DNA from: Chromatiaceae bacterium
Lineage (GTDB): Bacteria > Pseudomonadota > Gammaproteobacteria > Chromatiales > Chromatiaceae
NCBI GenBank assembly: GCA_022340195.1
Contig: JAJDOL010000257.1
Coordinates: forward strand, 1-45,182
DNA length: 45,182 nt
Direction of reading: 5' to 3'
A model generated the notes under the pieces. That model was not told the DNA's origin. It was given only the letters and a program-made list of their open reading frames with translations, and ran no database searches. The position numbers were made by a program, and so were the translations under genes. The stretch's first letter is position 1, and each line of letters begins with the position of its first letter. This document shows positions 9,548-19,790 of the stretch, piece after piece.

Positions 9548-10747
9548 ATGCTGAGCCGCGACTTCGCCGCGTTCGCCCTCGGCGCCATCCGCGCCCACCG
9601 CGCCCGCAGTCTGCTGACGGTGACGGGCATCGCCATCGGCGTCGCCGCGGTGGTGCTCCTGACCGCCATCGGCGAGGGGATACACCGCTTTGTGCTGGCC
9701 GAGTTTACCCAGTTCGGCACCAACCTCATCGCGGTTGCACCTGGTAAGACCAGCACATTGGGCATGTCGGGCGCCATCATCAGCAACGTGCGACCACTGA
9801 GCCTGGAGGACGCCCGCGTCATGGAGGACATATCCGATGTACAGGCCGTCGTCCCCATGGTCCAGGGCAACGCCGCCGTCGAGAGCGGAGGCGACAGCCG
9901 CCGTACCATGGTCCTCGGGGTCGGGTCGGAGGTACCGGAGGTGTGGCAGATGCGCCCGTCGATCGGCCGTTTCCTGCCGGCGGAGGAGTCCGGTGGCGGT
10001 CGCTCCTTCGCTGTGCTTGGGGCGACGCTCAAGCGCGAGTTGTTCGGCGACACCTCTCCCTTGGGCGAGCGAATCCGCATCGGCGGCGAGCCATACCGTG
10101 TGATCGGGGTCATGAAATCCAAGGGCCAGATGCTCGGCTTCGACCTGGACGACACCGTCTTCATACCCGTGGGCCGCGCGTTGGCCATGTTCGACCGCGA
10201 GAGTCTGATGGAGATCGATCTGCTCTACGCCCCGGATGCGGACGGCGCTGCCGTGGCGGAGCGTGTCGGGGACCTGCTCGAGCGCCGCCACGGTACCGAG
10301 GATTTCACCATCACCACCCAGGACCAGATGATGGACGTGCTGGGGTCCGTGCTCGACGTCCTCACCATGGCGGTCGGTGCCCTCGGTGGGATCTCCCTCG
10401 TGGTGGGGGGCATCGGCATCCTCACCATCATGACCATCGCGGTCCGCGAGCGCCGTCGCGAAATCGGCCTGCTTCGCGCCTTGGGCGCGGCGCAGCGTCA
10501 GATCCTGGTGCTCTTCTTGTCGGAAGCCGTAACCCTGGCCTTGATCGGCGGTCTGGTGGGACTCCTGGTCGGTGCCGGCGGCGCCTGGCTGATCGGACTG
10601 GCGGTCCCTGCCCTGCCTACCCACACGGCCTGGGACTTCGTGCTGCTGGCCGAGATCACCGCCGCGCTGATCGGGCTTGCAGCCGGCGTGCTGCCAGCTC
10701 TGAGCGCCGCCCGTCTCGATCCTGTGGATGCGTTGCGCGACGAGTGA
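9548..10747 (+). CDS. ABC transporter permease, FtsX/MacB type (second of two)
   Basis: A 399-residue permease paralogous to the preceding one. It has an N-terminal helix (SLLTVTGIAIGVAAVVLLTA), a periplasmic MacB core domain (about 45-265), then three helices, including GALGGISLVVGGIGILTIMT, and the FtsX terminus ARLDPVDALRDE. I chose the ATG at 9548 because the product then begins at the amphipathic segment typical of the family (MLSRDFAAFALGAIRAHRAR). The two permeases share architecture but clearly differ in sequence, suggesting a heterodimer driven by the single ATPase upstream. The closest well-studied relatives are MacB-like mechanotransmitting pumps; the substrate is unknown. Confidence 0.9.
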   Translation: MLSRDFAAFALGAIRAHRARSLLTVTGIAIGVAAVVLLTAIGEGIHRFVLAEFTQFGTNLIAVAPGKTSTLGMSGAIISNVRPLSLEDARVMEDISDVQAVVPMVQGNAAVESGGDSRRTMVLGVGSEVPEVWQMRPSIGRFLPAEESGGGRSFAVLGATLKRELFGDTSPLGERIRIGGEPYRVIGVMKSKGQMLGFDLDDTVFIPVGRALAMFDRESLMEIDLLYAPDADGAAVAERVGDLLERRHGTEDFTITTQDQMMDVLGSVLDVLTMAVGALGGISLVVGGIGILTIMTIAVRERRREIGLLRALGAAQRQILVLFLSEAVTLALIGGLVGLLVGAGGAWLIGLAVPALPTHTAWDFVLLAEITAALIGLAAGVLPALSAARLDPVDALRDE

Positions 10748-10786
10748 TGTCAAACGCCTAAAAAAATCGCTACCCGGTAACCCAGA

Positions 10787-11083
10787 ATGGACATAGCACA
10801 TCTTCTACACAATTGGCCTCTGCATGCCCTCGTGGCGATCATCGCCGGTCTGGTCGTCCTGCTCGCGCCGCGCGTGCTCAACTACGCGATTGCGACCTAT
10901 CTGCTCGTCCTCGGAACCTTGGGGCTGCTGCAGTTCATGCACGGACAGGCGATCAGACCTCAAACGGTCATTGCGATCGTTGCCGGGGTGCTGATCCTGA
11001 TCAGGCCGAATATCCTCAGCTATGTCGTCGGAATCTACCTGATACTCACGGGTCTGCTGGATTCGGGGATTCTTCGCTTTTGA
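10787..11083 (+). CDS. DUF3096 family small membrane protein
   Basis: A 98-residue very hydrophobic protein with three to four predicted membrane segments arranged as an internal duplication. Two copies of an I(A/V)AGxxxLxxPxxLxYxVxxYLxxxG pattern are visible, IIAGLVVLLAPRVLNY and IVAGVLILIRPNILSY. This duplicated pattern is that of DUF3096, whose function is unknown. It lies 39 bases after the second permease gene, so it may be the last gene of the export operon, and its stop is only 9 bases from the convergent recD stop. Confidence 0.8.
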   Translation: MDIAHLLHNWPLHALVAIIAGLVVLLAPRVLNYAIATYLLVLGTLGLLQFMHGQAIRPQTVIAIVAGVLILIRPNILSYVVGIYLILTGLLDSGILRF

Positions 11084-11092
11084 ATCGGTCGG

Positions 11093-12928
11093 TCAGTCGC
11101 TGCAATCGCCCCACAGCGCATCATAAAGCCCGGTCGAGCGAACGACTGGTCGGGCGATTGCCTCGCGCAGACGGTCCTCGGTGGCAAGCAACCGAACCCG
11201 TTTCCTGGCCCGGGTGATTCCCGTATAGACCAGCTCCCTGGTCAGAACGCGGCTCTCGACCTCGGGCAGGACCAGTGCCACCTCGTCGAACTCCGAGCCT
11301 TGGCTCTTGTGGACGGTCATGGCGTAGACGGTCTCATGCCGCGGCAGGCGGGACGGGAGAATTCGCCGGACACCCTCCCCGGTTGCGAAGAATACCCGCA
11401 GTGCCCCACTGCTTGTCTGATCGGCCAGGACCAGACCGACATCACCGTTGTAGAGCCGCAAACCATGGTCGTTCGTGGTCAGCATGACCGGACGCCCGGG
11501 ATAGAGCTCGCCGTCGCGGCGGATCAGTCCCTGGGTCTCCAGTACCTGTTCCATGCGTTGGTTCAGGCGCCCGACCCCTAATGGTCCCGAGCGTACAGCG
11601 CAAAGGACGCGGATGCGGTTCAGCACGGCGAGCGCCCGCTCGGGATCCGGGCTCTCGAGAAGCTCGCGATAGGTCGGCAAAATCTCGTGTGCTATCAGAT
11701 CGGAGAGGACATCAGGACTCGGCGGCTGCAGCGTCACGTCCGGAAAACGAGAATCGGCCAGGATCGCGAGGCTCTCATCGACCCGGCCGGAATTCACCGC
11801 TCGGGCCAGTGCCCCGATACCGCTTCTCTCGCCGAAGCGCCAACTCTTGCGCAGCCGGACGATGTGATCGGAGATCGCCGGACCAGGGACGGCGACCGGA
11901 GTCAGCCTATCGCCTGAGACATCCGCGACCGTGGCACAAAGCGCCGGCGAGTAGGCAGGCGCCCTACCCCGCCCGCAAATGTCGCCCAGCACCATGCCCG
12001 CCTCCACCGACGCCAGCTGATCCTCGTCTCCGAGCAGAATCAGCCGGGCATGCGCCGGCAGTGCCCCGAGCAAGCGCGACATCAGGGGCAGGTCGACCAT
12101 CGAGGCCTCGTCGACGACCAGAACGTCCACGTGCAACGGATTGTCCGGTCCGCGGCGCGGGTTCGCTCGACCCGGTCGAAAGCCGAGCAACCGGTGCAGG
12201 GTCGATGCCTCATCCGGAATGCGGTTTGCGATCTCCCCGGGCAGGGCCAGCTCCGCCCTGGCGGCCCGGATGGATTCCGACAGGCGCGCCGCGGCCTTGC
12301 CGGTCGGGGCGGCAAGGGCGAACCGTAGGTTTGCCCCCTTTCGCTGCTCCGCCAGCAACGCAAGGATCGAGGCTACCGTGCGCGTCTTGCCGGTACCCGG
12401 TCCGCCGGAGATAACGCACAGGGGCCGCAGTACGGCAACGGCGAGGGCAACCCGCTGCCAGTCGATCTGGCCAGTGTCGGGGAACAGGCGCCCGATTCCC
12501 GCCTTCAGCCGAGCGCGATCGACGTCGGGCGCCCAGGTGCCGGATCTGTCCGCAAGCGCATCCGCGAGCATCCGCTCCAAATGCCAGTAGCGACCGAGGT
12601 AGAGCCGTCGTCGGTCGTCCAGAATCAGCGGCGCCCGCTCTCCGGGCTTTCCGACAACCGAGCACCTACGAAGCGCGGCGACCCAGTCCGCGACAGGTGG
12701 CGCTTTGGGCCCGCCCACGAGCCCTTCCATCCGAAACAGGGAAAGCTCACCGTAGCGACCGAGATCCAGACACACATCACCCTCGCCTACCCGGTGACTC
12801 GCCAGCGCCGTGGCCAGCAACAGTTCCGGGGCCTCGCCGCCGGCCAGCGTTTCCAGGCGAAGCGCCAGCTGCAGGTCCAGGGCTCGCAGCGCGCCCAGGT
12901 CGACGGCCTGCTGTAACAGATTCCGCAT
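11093..12928 (-). CDS. recD: Exodeoxyribonuclease V alpha subunit (RecD)
   Basis: A 611-residue 5'-3' helicase subunit of RecBCD, which processes double-strand ends for recombination and degrades foreign linear DNA. Walker A GGPGTGKT lies at residues 175-182, Walker B in VLVVDEASMVDLPLM, and late SF1B motifs in YAMTVHKSQGSEFDEV and VYTGITRARKRV. The length is near that of E. coli RecD (608). The ATG overlaps the recB stop by one base (TGATG), so translation is coupled. It is the last gene of the leftward recC-recB-recD operon. Confidence 0.95.
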   Translation of the reverse strand: MRNLLQQAVDLGALRALDLQLALRLETLAGGEAPELLLATALASHRVGEGDVCLDLGRYGELSLFRMEGLVGGPKAPPVADWVAALRRCSVVGKPGERAPLILDDRRRLYLGRYWHLERMLADALADRSGTWAPDVDRARLKAGIGRLFPDTGQIDWQRVALAVAVLRPLCVISGGPGTGKTRTVASILALLAEQRKGANLRFALAAPTGKAAARLSESIRAARAELALPGEIANRIPDEASTLHRLLGFRPGRANPRRGPDNPLHVDVLVVDEASMVDLPLMSRLLGALPAHARLILLGDEDQLASVEAGMVLGDICGRGRAPAYSPALCATVADVSGDRLTPVAVPGPAISDHIVRLRKSWRFGERSGIGALARAVNSGRVDESLAILADSRFPDVTLQPPSPDVLSDLIAHEILPTYRELLESPDPERALAVLNRIRVLCAVRSGPLGVGRLNQRMEQVLETQGLIRRDGELYPGRPVMLTTNDHGLRLYNGDVGLVLADQTSSGALRVFFATGEGVRRILPSRLPRHETVYAMTVHKSQGSEFDEVALVLPEVESRVLTRELVYTGITRARKRVRLLATEDRLREAIARPVVRSTGLYDALWGDCSD

Positions 12929-15900
12929 CAGGGCGCCCTCGCGTCACCGCCGAAGAGCCGGTCGAGGGCCGCAATCAGCTCGAAGGACGGACGGTCGTAC
13001 CAGATCCCGCAGCCCGGACCCAGCTGCGGGCGCATCCCGCGCAGGAACAAGTAGTACACACCACCGAAGTGGGTCTGGTAGTCGTAACCGGGTAGCCGCC
13101 ATCCCAGGTACCTGTGCACAGCCAGGGTGTAGATCAGATATTGCAGGTTATAGCGGTGCCTGCGGATGGCATGGCGCAGGCCATCGCGCTCGTACGCCGT
13201 GAGCCCACCGCCCGACCCGTCCCCCAATCGGTTGGACTTGTAATCGACCACGAAATAGCGCCCGTCCCGGCGGAACACCAGATCGATGAAACCGCGCATG
13301 AGACCGCGCATGGGTCCGAGCTCCAGCCCCTCGGCGCTACCTGCGTGATCGGCGGACAACGCCAGAACCTCACTCAAGGCACTCGAATCCAGCCCGGCGA
13401 CAGGGAAATGAAACTCGAGCTCCGGAATCCGGTCCACGGCGGCAACATCCCGCAAGCGTAAGCTCCCGGCCGGATCCAACCAGGTATCGAGCACGTTCGT
13501 CACCAGCTCCTCGACCACCGGTGCCCAGTCATCGTCCCTGTTGATCGCTGAGGCACGATTGGGATCGATCCCGCCGTAGCGGTCCAGCAGTTCCCGGACA
13601 ACCTTCGTGAGCGTCTCGCCCCGGGCCGTCTGAAAGTCCATGCGCTCGAGCACCTCATGCAGAAAATGACCCACATGGGTACCGGCCGGCAGCTCGAAGA
13701 GGGGATCCGAGCTCGATCGATCCAGGGGCTCCGGGTTCCGTCGAAGCGGATCGGTTCTCGGGTCGTAATCCGGACGCTCGGAGTCATCGCCCCTGACCAA
13801 CGCCGAGTAGCTGGCTACCCGCCAGCTGGCGTCGATCACGGAATCGAATGCCTTGGGCGCGAGCCGATCCCGTTCGAAATCGATCCCCATCCACCGCTCA
13901 CCGATGGTCAACGGCAGATCGCGGATCTCGACGGCTCCTGGAGCCCGCCGTGCCAAGGCATCCAGGTCATCTCGGATCTCCTTTTCCGTCATTTCCTGCA
14001 TACGGCTCGCCGGGATCTCGCTTTGCGGATCGCGGTGCAGCAGGTAGGCCAGCGCGGCGTCCTGGCTGCGATGGACCTTTCCCCAGCACAAAACGCAAAG
14101 TCTGGCGGCCCGCGTCACCCCGACGTAGAACAGGCGCAGCCGCTCGGCGAGCTGCTCGGTGCGTTCCAGAACGCGGTGCCGGGCCTCCTCCTCCGAGCCC
14201 AGGTCCAGGCAGGCCTGCTTGTCCTCCGGCGAATGGAAGAACGCCGGAGGATAGGGCTTGCGTTGCTTGAAATAGCTCCAGGGAAAGGGGATGAAAACCA
14301 GCGGATATTCCAGGCCCTTGCTCTTGTGTAATGTCACCACCTTGACGAGTCCTTGGTCGCTCTCCAGGCGCAGCTGCCGTGCTTCGTCACGCTCGTCGCC
14401 TGCGCGCTGGTCGGCCAGCCAGCGCAAGAGTCCGTCGGGTCCCGGGTGCTCGCCGGAGGCCACCTGCAACAGCTCCAGCAGCTGCAACAGATTGGTCAGG
14501 CGCCGCTCGCCGTCGGGCCGGCCGAGCAGCCGCGCAGGAACCCGCTCGGCCGCAAGCAGCTCCTGCATCGCAACCATGACGCCCTGATTTCGCCAACGCT
14601 CCGCGTACGACTGGAAGCGAGCCAACAGTGCTTCCCAGGCGAGCTCGTCGGTCGCAAGCCGCTCCAGCTCGGAGGCCGTACGTCCGAGCAGGCAGGTCGT
14701 TAGCGCTGCCCGCATCCGTCCCTCGTCGTGGAGGTCGGCGAGGGCCTCCAACAGAGTAGCGACCTCCTGGGCGTCCTCGGTTGCAAACACGCTGCCCTCG
14801 CTCAGGCTCACGCTGCTGATGCCGCAAACCCGCAGGGCCCGCTGGACCAGATCGCCTTCACGGTGGGTGCGAACCAGCAGGGCGATGTCTCCGGGCTCTA
14901 AGGCCCTGTCCCCGATGGTCGCCCTGCCCTCGCCGGCAAGATTCAGCAGGCCGGCGATGTATTCGGCGCAGGCCCGGGCCGCGTAACCGAGGGCCGCGTC
15001 GCTGCGGATAAAGCCGGGCGGCCTCGTGGTCTGATTCTCCTCGTCGACCTGGAGCATCCACACCTGCAGCGGTGCGGGCTCGGCACCGTCGATCCACAGC
15101 CGCATCTCATCCGCCGTCGGACTCGGCCCGACCGGATCGAAAGCAATGTAGGGCTCATAGATGAACGGCTCCCGGGCCGTGCCGAACAGGCAGTTGACGG
15201 CCTGGACTAGCCGCGACCCCGAACGCCAGTTTGTCCCGAGGCTGTACCGGCTACCCTCCCGGTCGCTGTCATCCCGCGCCCGCATATAGGTGAAGATGTC
15301 CGCACCGCGAAAGGCGTAGATGGCCTGTTTGGGATCCCCGATCAGGAATAGGCCGAGGCCCGGCTGCCCGCCGTAGACGCGACGAAAGATGCGGTACTGC
15401 TGCGGATCCGTGTCCTGGAACTCGTCGATCAGGGCCACGGGATAGCGCGCGCGCAGATTGGCGGCGAGGGTCTCTCCGGCGTCCGCGGCCAGCGCCAGGT
15501 CGAGTCGCTGCAACAGGTCGTCGAAGTACATCAGCCCCTCGGCCCTCTTGCGCCTGTCCAGCGCCTCGCGGATGAAGGATCGCGCAGAGGCAAGGAACAG
15601 GGCCTTGGCGCGGACATCGGCGAGGGACAGCAGGTCTGTGAAGCGTGCGCACTGGTCGAAGAAGGGGTGCCCGGGCGGGGTCTGACCGTCTTTGGTCCCG
15701 CTCGCCAATCCAGCGGGCGTCAGTCTGTCGAATCCGTGGGGAGGCTCACCTGGAAGCTCAGATGTGGAGGTCAGCATCTCGGCGGCCTGGATGGCTCTCG
15801 CCACGACCCGCTTGTTGTAGGACTGGCGCTTCAAGGCAGGACTGGCCTCGAGGATCGCCTTGATCTCGTCACCGCAATCCCGCCACAACAGGCGCAGCCG

Positions 15901-16560
15901 CTCGAAGACCTGTGCCAGCTCCCGGCGTGCATGCTCGACGCCGGCCTCATCCACCTCGGGCAACAGCCGCAGGTCGTCCATCGCCAGGGTGCGGCCCAGC
16001 TCCGCCAGCAATGCATCCGGCGTCTTCCATTGCGCACACACCCAGGCGGCTTTCTCCGCTGCGGCGCTGGCCACGCGGCTGCGCCAAAAGTCCTCGGCGG
16101 CGGTGGCGCGCAATCGGCTCTCGTCCGTGATGAATTCCACATCGAAGGGAGCGCTGCTCTCGAAGGCATTGTCCTGGAGCGTGCGCAGACAAAAGCCGTG
16201 GATCGTCTGGATTGCCGCCTCGTCCATGCGGGTAACGGCGTCCGCCAGCAAGGTCCGAGCCTGGTTTCGGTCCGGTAGAGACAACAACAGGTCGGCGAGC
16301 GTCGGATCCCGGTCGCGTCGGTCCTCGATGTCGCCCTGCAGCCACTCCCGGGCCTGGATCAGGCGCTTTCTGATACGTGCGCGCAGCTCCTCGGTGGCGG
16401 CCTCGGTGAAGGTCACCACCAGGATCCGGTCCACCTCAAGCTGTCGTTCCAGCAAGAGACGCAGATACAGGGTGGTGATGCTGTAGGTCTTGCCCGTCCC
16501 TGCGCTGGCCTCGATCAGGGCAAGGCCTCGCAACGGTACCTTCAGCGGATCCAGGATCAC
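12928..16560 (-). CDS. recB: Exodeoxyribonuclease V beta subunit (RecB)
   Basis: A 1210-residue 3'-5' helicase and nuclease of RecBCD. The N-terminal UvrD-like helicase begins with Walker A in EASAGTGKTYSI (GTGKT at 21-25). Further helicase motifs include VALIDEFQDTDPQQY and VTLHKSKGLEYPLVF. The C-terminal nuclease domain keeps the catalytic motif VVDYKSNRLG at about residue 1100, preceded by the GFIDLVF strand. The start is a GTG that overlaps the recC stop by 4 bases (GTGA). The intact nuclease motif argues for a full RecBCD enzyme rather than an AddAB-like or nuclease-dead variant. Confidence 0.95.
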   Translation of the reverse strand: MILDPLKVPLRGLALIEASAGTGKTYSITTLYLRLLLERQLEVDRILVVTFTEAATEELRARIRKRLIQAREWLQGDIEDRRDRDPTLADLLLSLPDRNQARTLLADAVTRMDEAAIQTIHGFCLRTLQDNAFESSAPFDVEFITDESRLRATAAEDFWRSRVASAAAEKAAWVCAQWKTPDALLAELGRTLAMDDLRLLPEVDEAGVEHARRELAQVFERLRLLWRDCGDEIKAILEASPALKRQSYNKRVVARAIQAAEMLTSTSELPGEPPHGFDRLTPAGLASGTKDGQTPPGHPFFDQCARFTDLLSLADVRAKALFLASARSFIREALDRRKRAEGLMYFDDLLQRLDLALAADAGETLAANLRARYPVALIDEFQDTDPQQYRIFRRVYGGQPGLGLFLIGDPKQAIYAFRGADIFTYMRARDDSDREGSRYSLGTNWRSGSRLVQAVNCLFGTAREPFIYEPYIAFDPVGPSPTADEMRLWIDGAEPAPLQVWMLQVDEENQTTRPPGFIRSDAALGYAARACAEYIAGLLNLAGEGRATIGDRALEPGDIALLVRTHREGDLVQRALRVCGISSVSLSEGSVFATEDAQEVATLLEALADLHDEGRMRAALTTCLLGRTASELERLATDELAWEALLARFQSYAERWRNQGVMVAMQELLAAERVPARLLGRPDGERRLTNLLQLLELLQVASGEHPGPDGLLRWLADQRAGDERDEARQLRLESDQGLVKVVTLHKSKGLEYPLVFIPFPWSYFKQRKPYPPAFFHSPEDKQACLDLGSEEEARHRVLERTEQLAERLRLFYVGVTRAARLCVLCWGKVHRSQDAALAYLLHRDPQSEIPASRMQEMTEKEIRDDLDALARRAPGAVEIRDLPLTIGERWMGIDFERDRLAPKAFDSVIDASWRVASYSALVRGDDSERPDYDPRTDPLRRNPEPLDRSSSDPLFELPAGTHVGHFLHEVLERMDFQTARGETLTKVVRELLDRYGGIDPNRASAINRDDDWAPVVEELVTNVLDTWLDPAGSLRLRDVAAVDRIPELEFHFPVAGLDSSALSEVLALSADHAGSAEGLELGPMRGLMRGFIDLVFRRDGRYFVVDYKSNRLGDGSGGGLTAYERDGLRHAIRRHRYNLQYLIYTLAVHRYLGWRLPGYDYQTHFGGVYYLFLRGMRPQLGPGCGIWYDRPSFELIAALDRLFGGDARAP

Positions 16561-19500
16561 CCGTCGTTCTCCGCCTTCACTGTTTCCGAGTGATCGAGCA
16601 TTGGTTGCAAAATACGCACGGCCGTATCCTCGAACGCGTCGTCGATGGGATCGCGGCCGCGGAAGGCGATGCGAACAGCGACATCCTCCAGCTCCGGTGC
16701 GGGATTGTAATCACCTGACAGGGCCTGGTCGAAGGTGCTCCCATACCCATTCTCCACCCAAATCAAGGCGCTCTCGGGAAAGAACGCCAAGGGTCTGCTC
16801 AAGCCTTTCCAGCGCAGTGTCAGCAGATCCGTCAGCAGCTCCGCCGGGTCCTCTACCGGCAAGAGCGTCAATGTCTGGTCCATTGCGACGTAGGTGCTTC
16901 GGGGCTCGATCCCATCCGGTTCGAGGAGATTCAGCACCAGGTGTCGGACCCAAACCCGTAGACGATCCTTTGCCTTGAGGACTCCGAAACGATAGTCGAG
17001 AAGCCCGGTCGGGCGCAGCTCGCCGAGCTGGCCCTGCAGTCGAAAGCCCGCGAGCAGCAGGTCCACCTCGATGGGCTCCAGTGCTCCGGTAAGTCGTCCT
17101 TCCAACCTTCGTACGTAAGGCACCGCCTCATCCAGCTGCTCGTCGAACAAGCGCTCGCCCGGCGCGCCGTGAGGCAGACTCCCTTCTCCCCTCGCTCGGG
17201 CGAGGATCGAGGTCCGGTTCCGACCACCAAGCAGACCCTGAAGCAAAAGCTGGCGTAGCTGGTAGCGCCCCAGGCCGTCGGCATCGAAGGGCTCCTTATC
17301 CTCCGGGATCTCGGCTTCCTCCGGCAGCCGCAATCCCAAACGCAGGGTCAGGAAATACCGCGCCGGATTGCGCAGGAAGTGGATCAGATCCTCGACATCC
17401 AGCGTCCGCAAATCCTCCTCCGGCGCTCCCAGCTCGGTATCGAAGAAGGGCGGAATCCGTGAGTCGGCCCGGGTCCGAGCCGCATCCCACCAGGTCCGTG
17501 CATAGCTGAATACGCGTCTGTCACTGCCGTCGAAATAGCTGCAGCTGAATGGCTGCAGCGGGTGGCGCAGCAACAGGTGATCGATCAGGTCGGTGCCGTC
17601 TCGGAGACGATAACCCCGGCGCAGATAGTCCGTCAGCTCGTCGATGACGACCGACGGAACCTTGACGCTATTGTCCCGCTGGTCGTTCCCGATCCAGCTC
17701 AAATACAGGACTTCGCGGGCGGAGAGCAAGGCCTCCAGGAACAGGTAGCGGTCGTCGCGGCGACGGGATCGATCGCCCCGCCGCGGGTGCTGCGCCATCA
17801 GGTCGAAGGACAAGGGCCGCTGGATGCGTGGAAAATCGGTCCCGTTCATTCCGATTAGGCACAGCACGCGGAAGGGGATGCTGCGCATGGGAACCATGTT
17901 GCAGAAGGTGACCCGACCGGTCAGAAAGCGCTGAGCACCACTGCTGCTCTCGAGCAGATCGCGGAGCAGCGCGCGCAGCGACTCCAGCGACAGGGGCCGA
18001 TCGAAGCCCGCGGCCGCTGCCTGCAAAATCAGCTCGTCGAGACCGTCCCGCACGCGCTGCACCAGGGCCTCCTCGTCGTCATCGAATGCGAAGAACGCCG
18101 TCTCCAGCTCGGCGACCGTCGAGCGCCAATCGGCGAGGCTACGGGGCGAGGCAAGGCGCTTACGCCATGTACCAATAGCCTCGATGAAGGTCTGAAGAGT
18201 ACCCAGATAAACGACCTCGTTGCCTTCGACGTCCTGGTACGGCAGCACGCCCGCGTAGGGGTCGGCGTCCGGGTCGGGAGGCAGGACGTAGCCGAGAAAC
18301 AAGCGGTCGAGGCCGAAGGCCCAGCTGTTGGCACCCTCGACGGGAAGCCCAAAATCGGCCCGCATCGCTCCGTCCTCGCCCCAGCGCACCCCGCTCTCCC
18401 GCACCCAGGTGCGAATACGCTCCAGGCCCTCGTCGTCGAGCCCGAATCGTCGGCGTACCGCCGCGACCTCCATCAGCGACAAAAGCTCGCTGGCTTCGAA
18501 GCGGCTACGCGGCAATTCCAACAAGCGCTTCACGGCCTCCAGCACCGGCTGCTCGGCAGCTACCCGTCGATCCGCAATGGACCACGGAATGCGCATGGAC
18601 GCCTCCGCCGCACCGAACACGGCTTCCACGTAGGGTGCGTAGCGGTCGATGTCCGGGGCCATGACGATGATATCCCGTGGCTCCAGGCCTTCGAGCCGAT
18701 CGAACAGATCCAGCAGGCGGTCGTGCAGGACCTGAATCTCGCGCAGGGGCCCGTGAGTGCTGTGCAGTTGGATCGAGCAGTCGTCACGCGAAACGACTGT
18801 CGCCCCGTCCGCCTCGCAGGGGTCGATCAGCTCCAGCAGATCCCGCTGTACCAGCTGCAGAAGCTTGTCACCGCACGGGGGCACGAAACGATCCAGGTCC
18901 TCGCCTCCGAGCTCCAGGAGCTGATCGAGAAATACCTGACCGGCGTGGCCGAGGGACGCCAGAAGCGGGTTGCCCAGATCCAACAGTCCGGTCGGATCCG
19001 GCAGCCCGGCGCGTTGCGCCCGCGCCCGCCGACGCTCCTGTCCACGCTCGTCCACCAGGTCTGACCAATACTCACGGCAGGGGTTGAGAAAGAAAATGTG
19101 CACCGGCATGTGGCTCGCCAAGGCGCCGAGAATCCGAACATAGACGGGCGCCAAGGCGCTCAGGCCGAACAGACATACGCGCTCCGGCAGCGCGCCGGAG
19201 CCGGGTCCGCCGCGCTTCATCGCCGACTCGAGCTCGACGAGCAGCCGCGCCCGATGGGCATGGCCGTTGTCGGCGCACAGGGCGCGCCACAGAAGAGCCT
19301 GCCAGTGCTCTCCGGCCCCCTGTTCCCAGCGCAGTACCAAGTCGGGCCGGAACACCAGGTACTGATCGAACAGGTCCGCGATGCGCTCCGCCAGCTGGAA
19401 CAGCTTCAAGCCCGAGCTATCGTCCGCGAGGTAGCGATCAAGGCTTACGAAGGCCGACTGGCCGAGCAGATCCGGCAGGTGCCTGCAGATCCGCCACAGC

Positions 19501-19769
19501 AGGGTGCCCTTGCCGAACAGAGTCGCGTCCGGCGCATCAGGCAGCCAGGCCTCGAGCACCTGCCAAAGAAAGCTCGCGGGCAGCGGAAACTCCAGGCGAG
19601 CGCTGATGCCGTTGCGCAGCGCCAACTGCTGGGCGACCCACCGGGCCATTCCCTGGTTCTGAAGCACAATGGTCTCGGGCCGAAAGGGATCGGCAAGCGG
19701 TGTCGCCGTAACGCGTGTCAGCTCCTCGACCAATGCCTCCATCCGATTGCTGTGGTAGATCTGGAGCAT
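16557..19769 (-). CDS. recC: Exodeoxyribonuclease V gamma subunit (RecC)
   Basis: A 1070-residue RecC, the catalytically inactive helicase-like subunit of RecBCD that splits the DNA strands and scans for Chi. The N-terminus MLQIYHSNRMEALVEEL matches the family start, so I placed the ATG at 19769. A frame open 63 bases further upstream runs through a repetitive palindromic element and is rejected. Other recognisable family segments include VLQNQGMARWVAQQLALRNG and LCLIGMNGTDFPR. It is the first gene of the recCBD operon; its promoter must lie in or beyond the repeat region at 19791-19869. Confidence 0.94.
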   Translation of the reverse strand: MLQIYHSNRMEALVEELTRVTATPLADPFRPETIVLQNQGMARWVAQQLALRNGISARLEFPLPASFLWQVLEAWLPDAPDATLFGKGTLLWRICRHLPDLLGQSAFVSLDRYLADDSSGLKLFQLAERIADLFDQYLVFRPDLVLRWEQGAGEHWQALLWRALCADNGHAHRARLLVELESAMKRGGPGSGALPERVCLFGLSALAPVYVRILGALASHMPVHIFFLNPCREYWSDLVDERGQERRRARAQRAGLPDPTGLLDLGNPLLASLGHAGQVFLDQLLELGGEDLDRFVPPCGDKLLQLVQRDLLELIDPCEADGATVVSRDDCSIQLHSTHGPLREIQVLHDRLLDLFDRLEGLEPRDIIVMAPDIDRYAPYVEAVFGAAEASMRIPWSIADRRVAAEQPVLEAVKRLLELPRSRFEASELLSLMEVAAVRRRFGLDDEGLERIRTWVRESGVRWGEDGAMRADFGLPVEGANSWAFGLDRLFLGYVLPPDPDADPYAGVLPYQDVEGNEVVYLGTLQTFIEAIGTWRKRLASPRSLADWRSTVAELETAFFAFDDDEEALVQRVRDGLDELILQAAAAGFDRPLSLESLRALLRDLLESSSGAQRFLTGRVTFCNMVPMRSIPFRVLCLIGMNGTDFPRIQRPLSFDLMAQHPRRGDRSRRRDDRYLFLEALLSAREVLYLSWIGNDQRDNSVKVPSVVIDELTDYLRRGYRLRDGTDLIDHLLLRHPLQPFSCSYFDGSDRRVFSYARTWWDAARTRADSRIPPFFDTELGAPEEDLRTLDVEDLIHFLRNPARYFLTLRLGLRLPEEAEIPEDKEPFDADGLGRYQLRQLLLQGLLGGRNRTSILARARGEGSLPHGAPGERLFDEQLDEAVPYVRRLEGRLTGALEPIEVDLLLAGFRLQGQLGELRPTGLLDYRFGVLKAKDRLRVWVRHLVLNLLEPDGIEPRSTYVAMDQTLTLLPVEDPAELLTDLLTLRWKGLSRPLAFFPESALIWVENGYGSTFDQALSGDYNPAPELEDVAVRIAFRGRDPIDDAFEDTAVRILQPMLDHSETVKAENDG

Positions 19770-19790
19770 GATCCCTGGTTCCTGAGTGAT

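Noticed and set aside
9374-10801. 475-codon minus-strand frame opposite the second permease
   Set aside because: It is antisense to a clear FtsX-type permease and has no domain signature.
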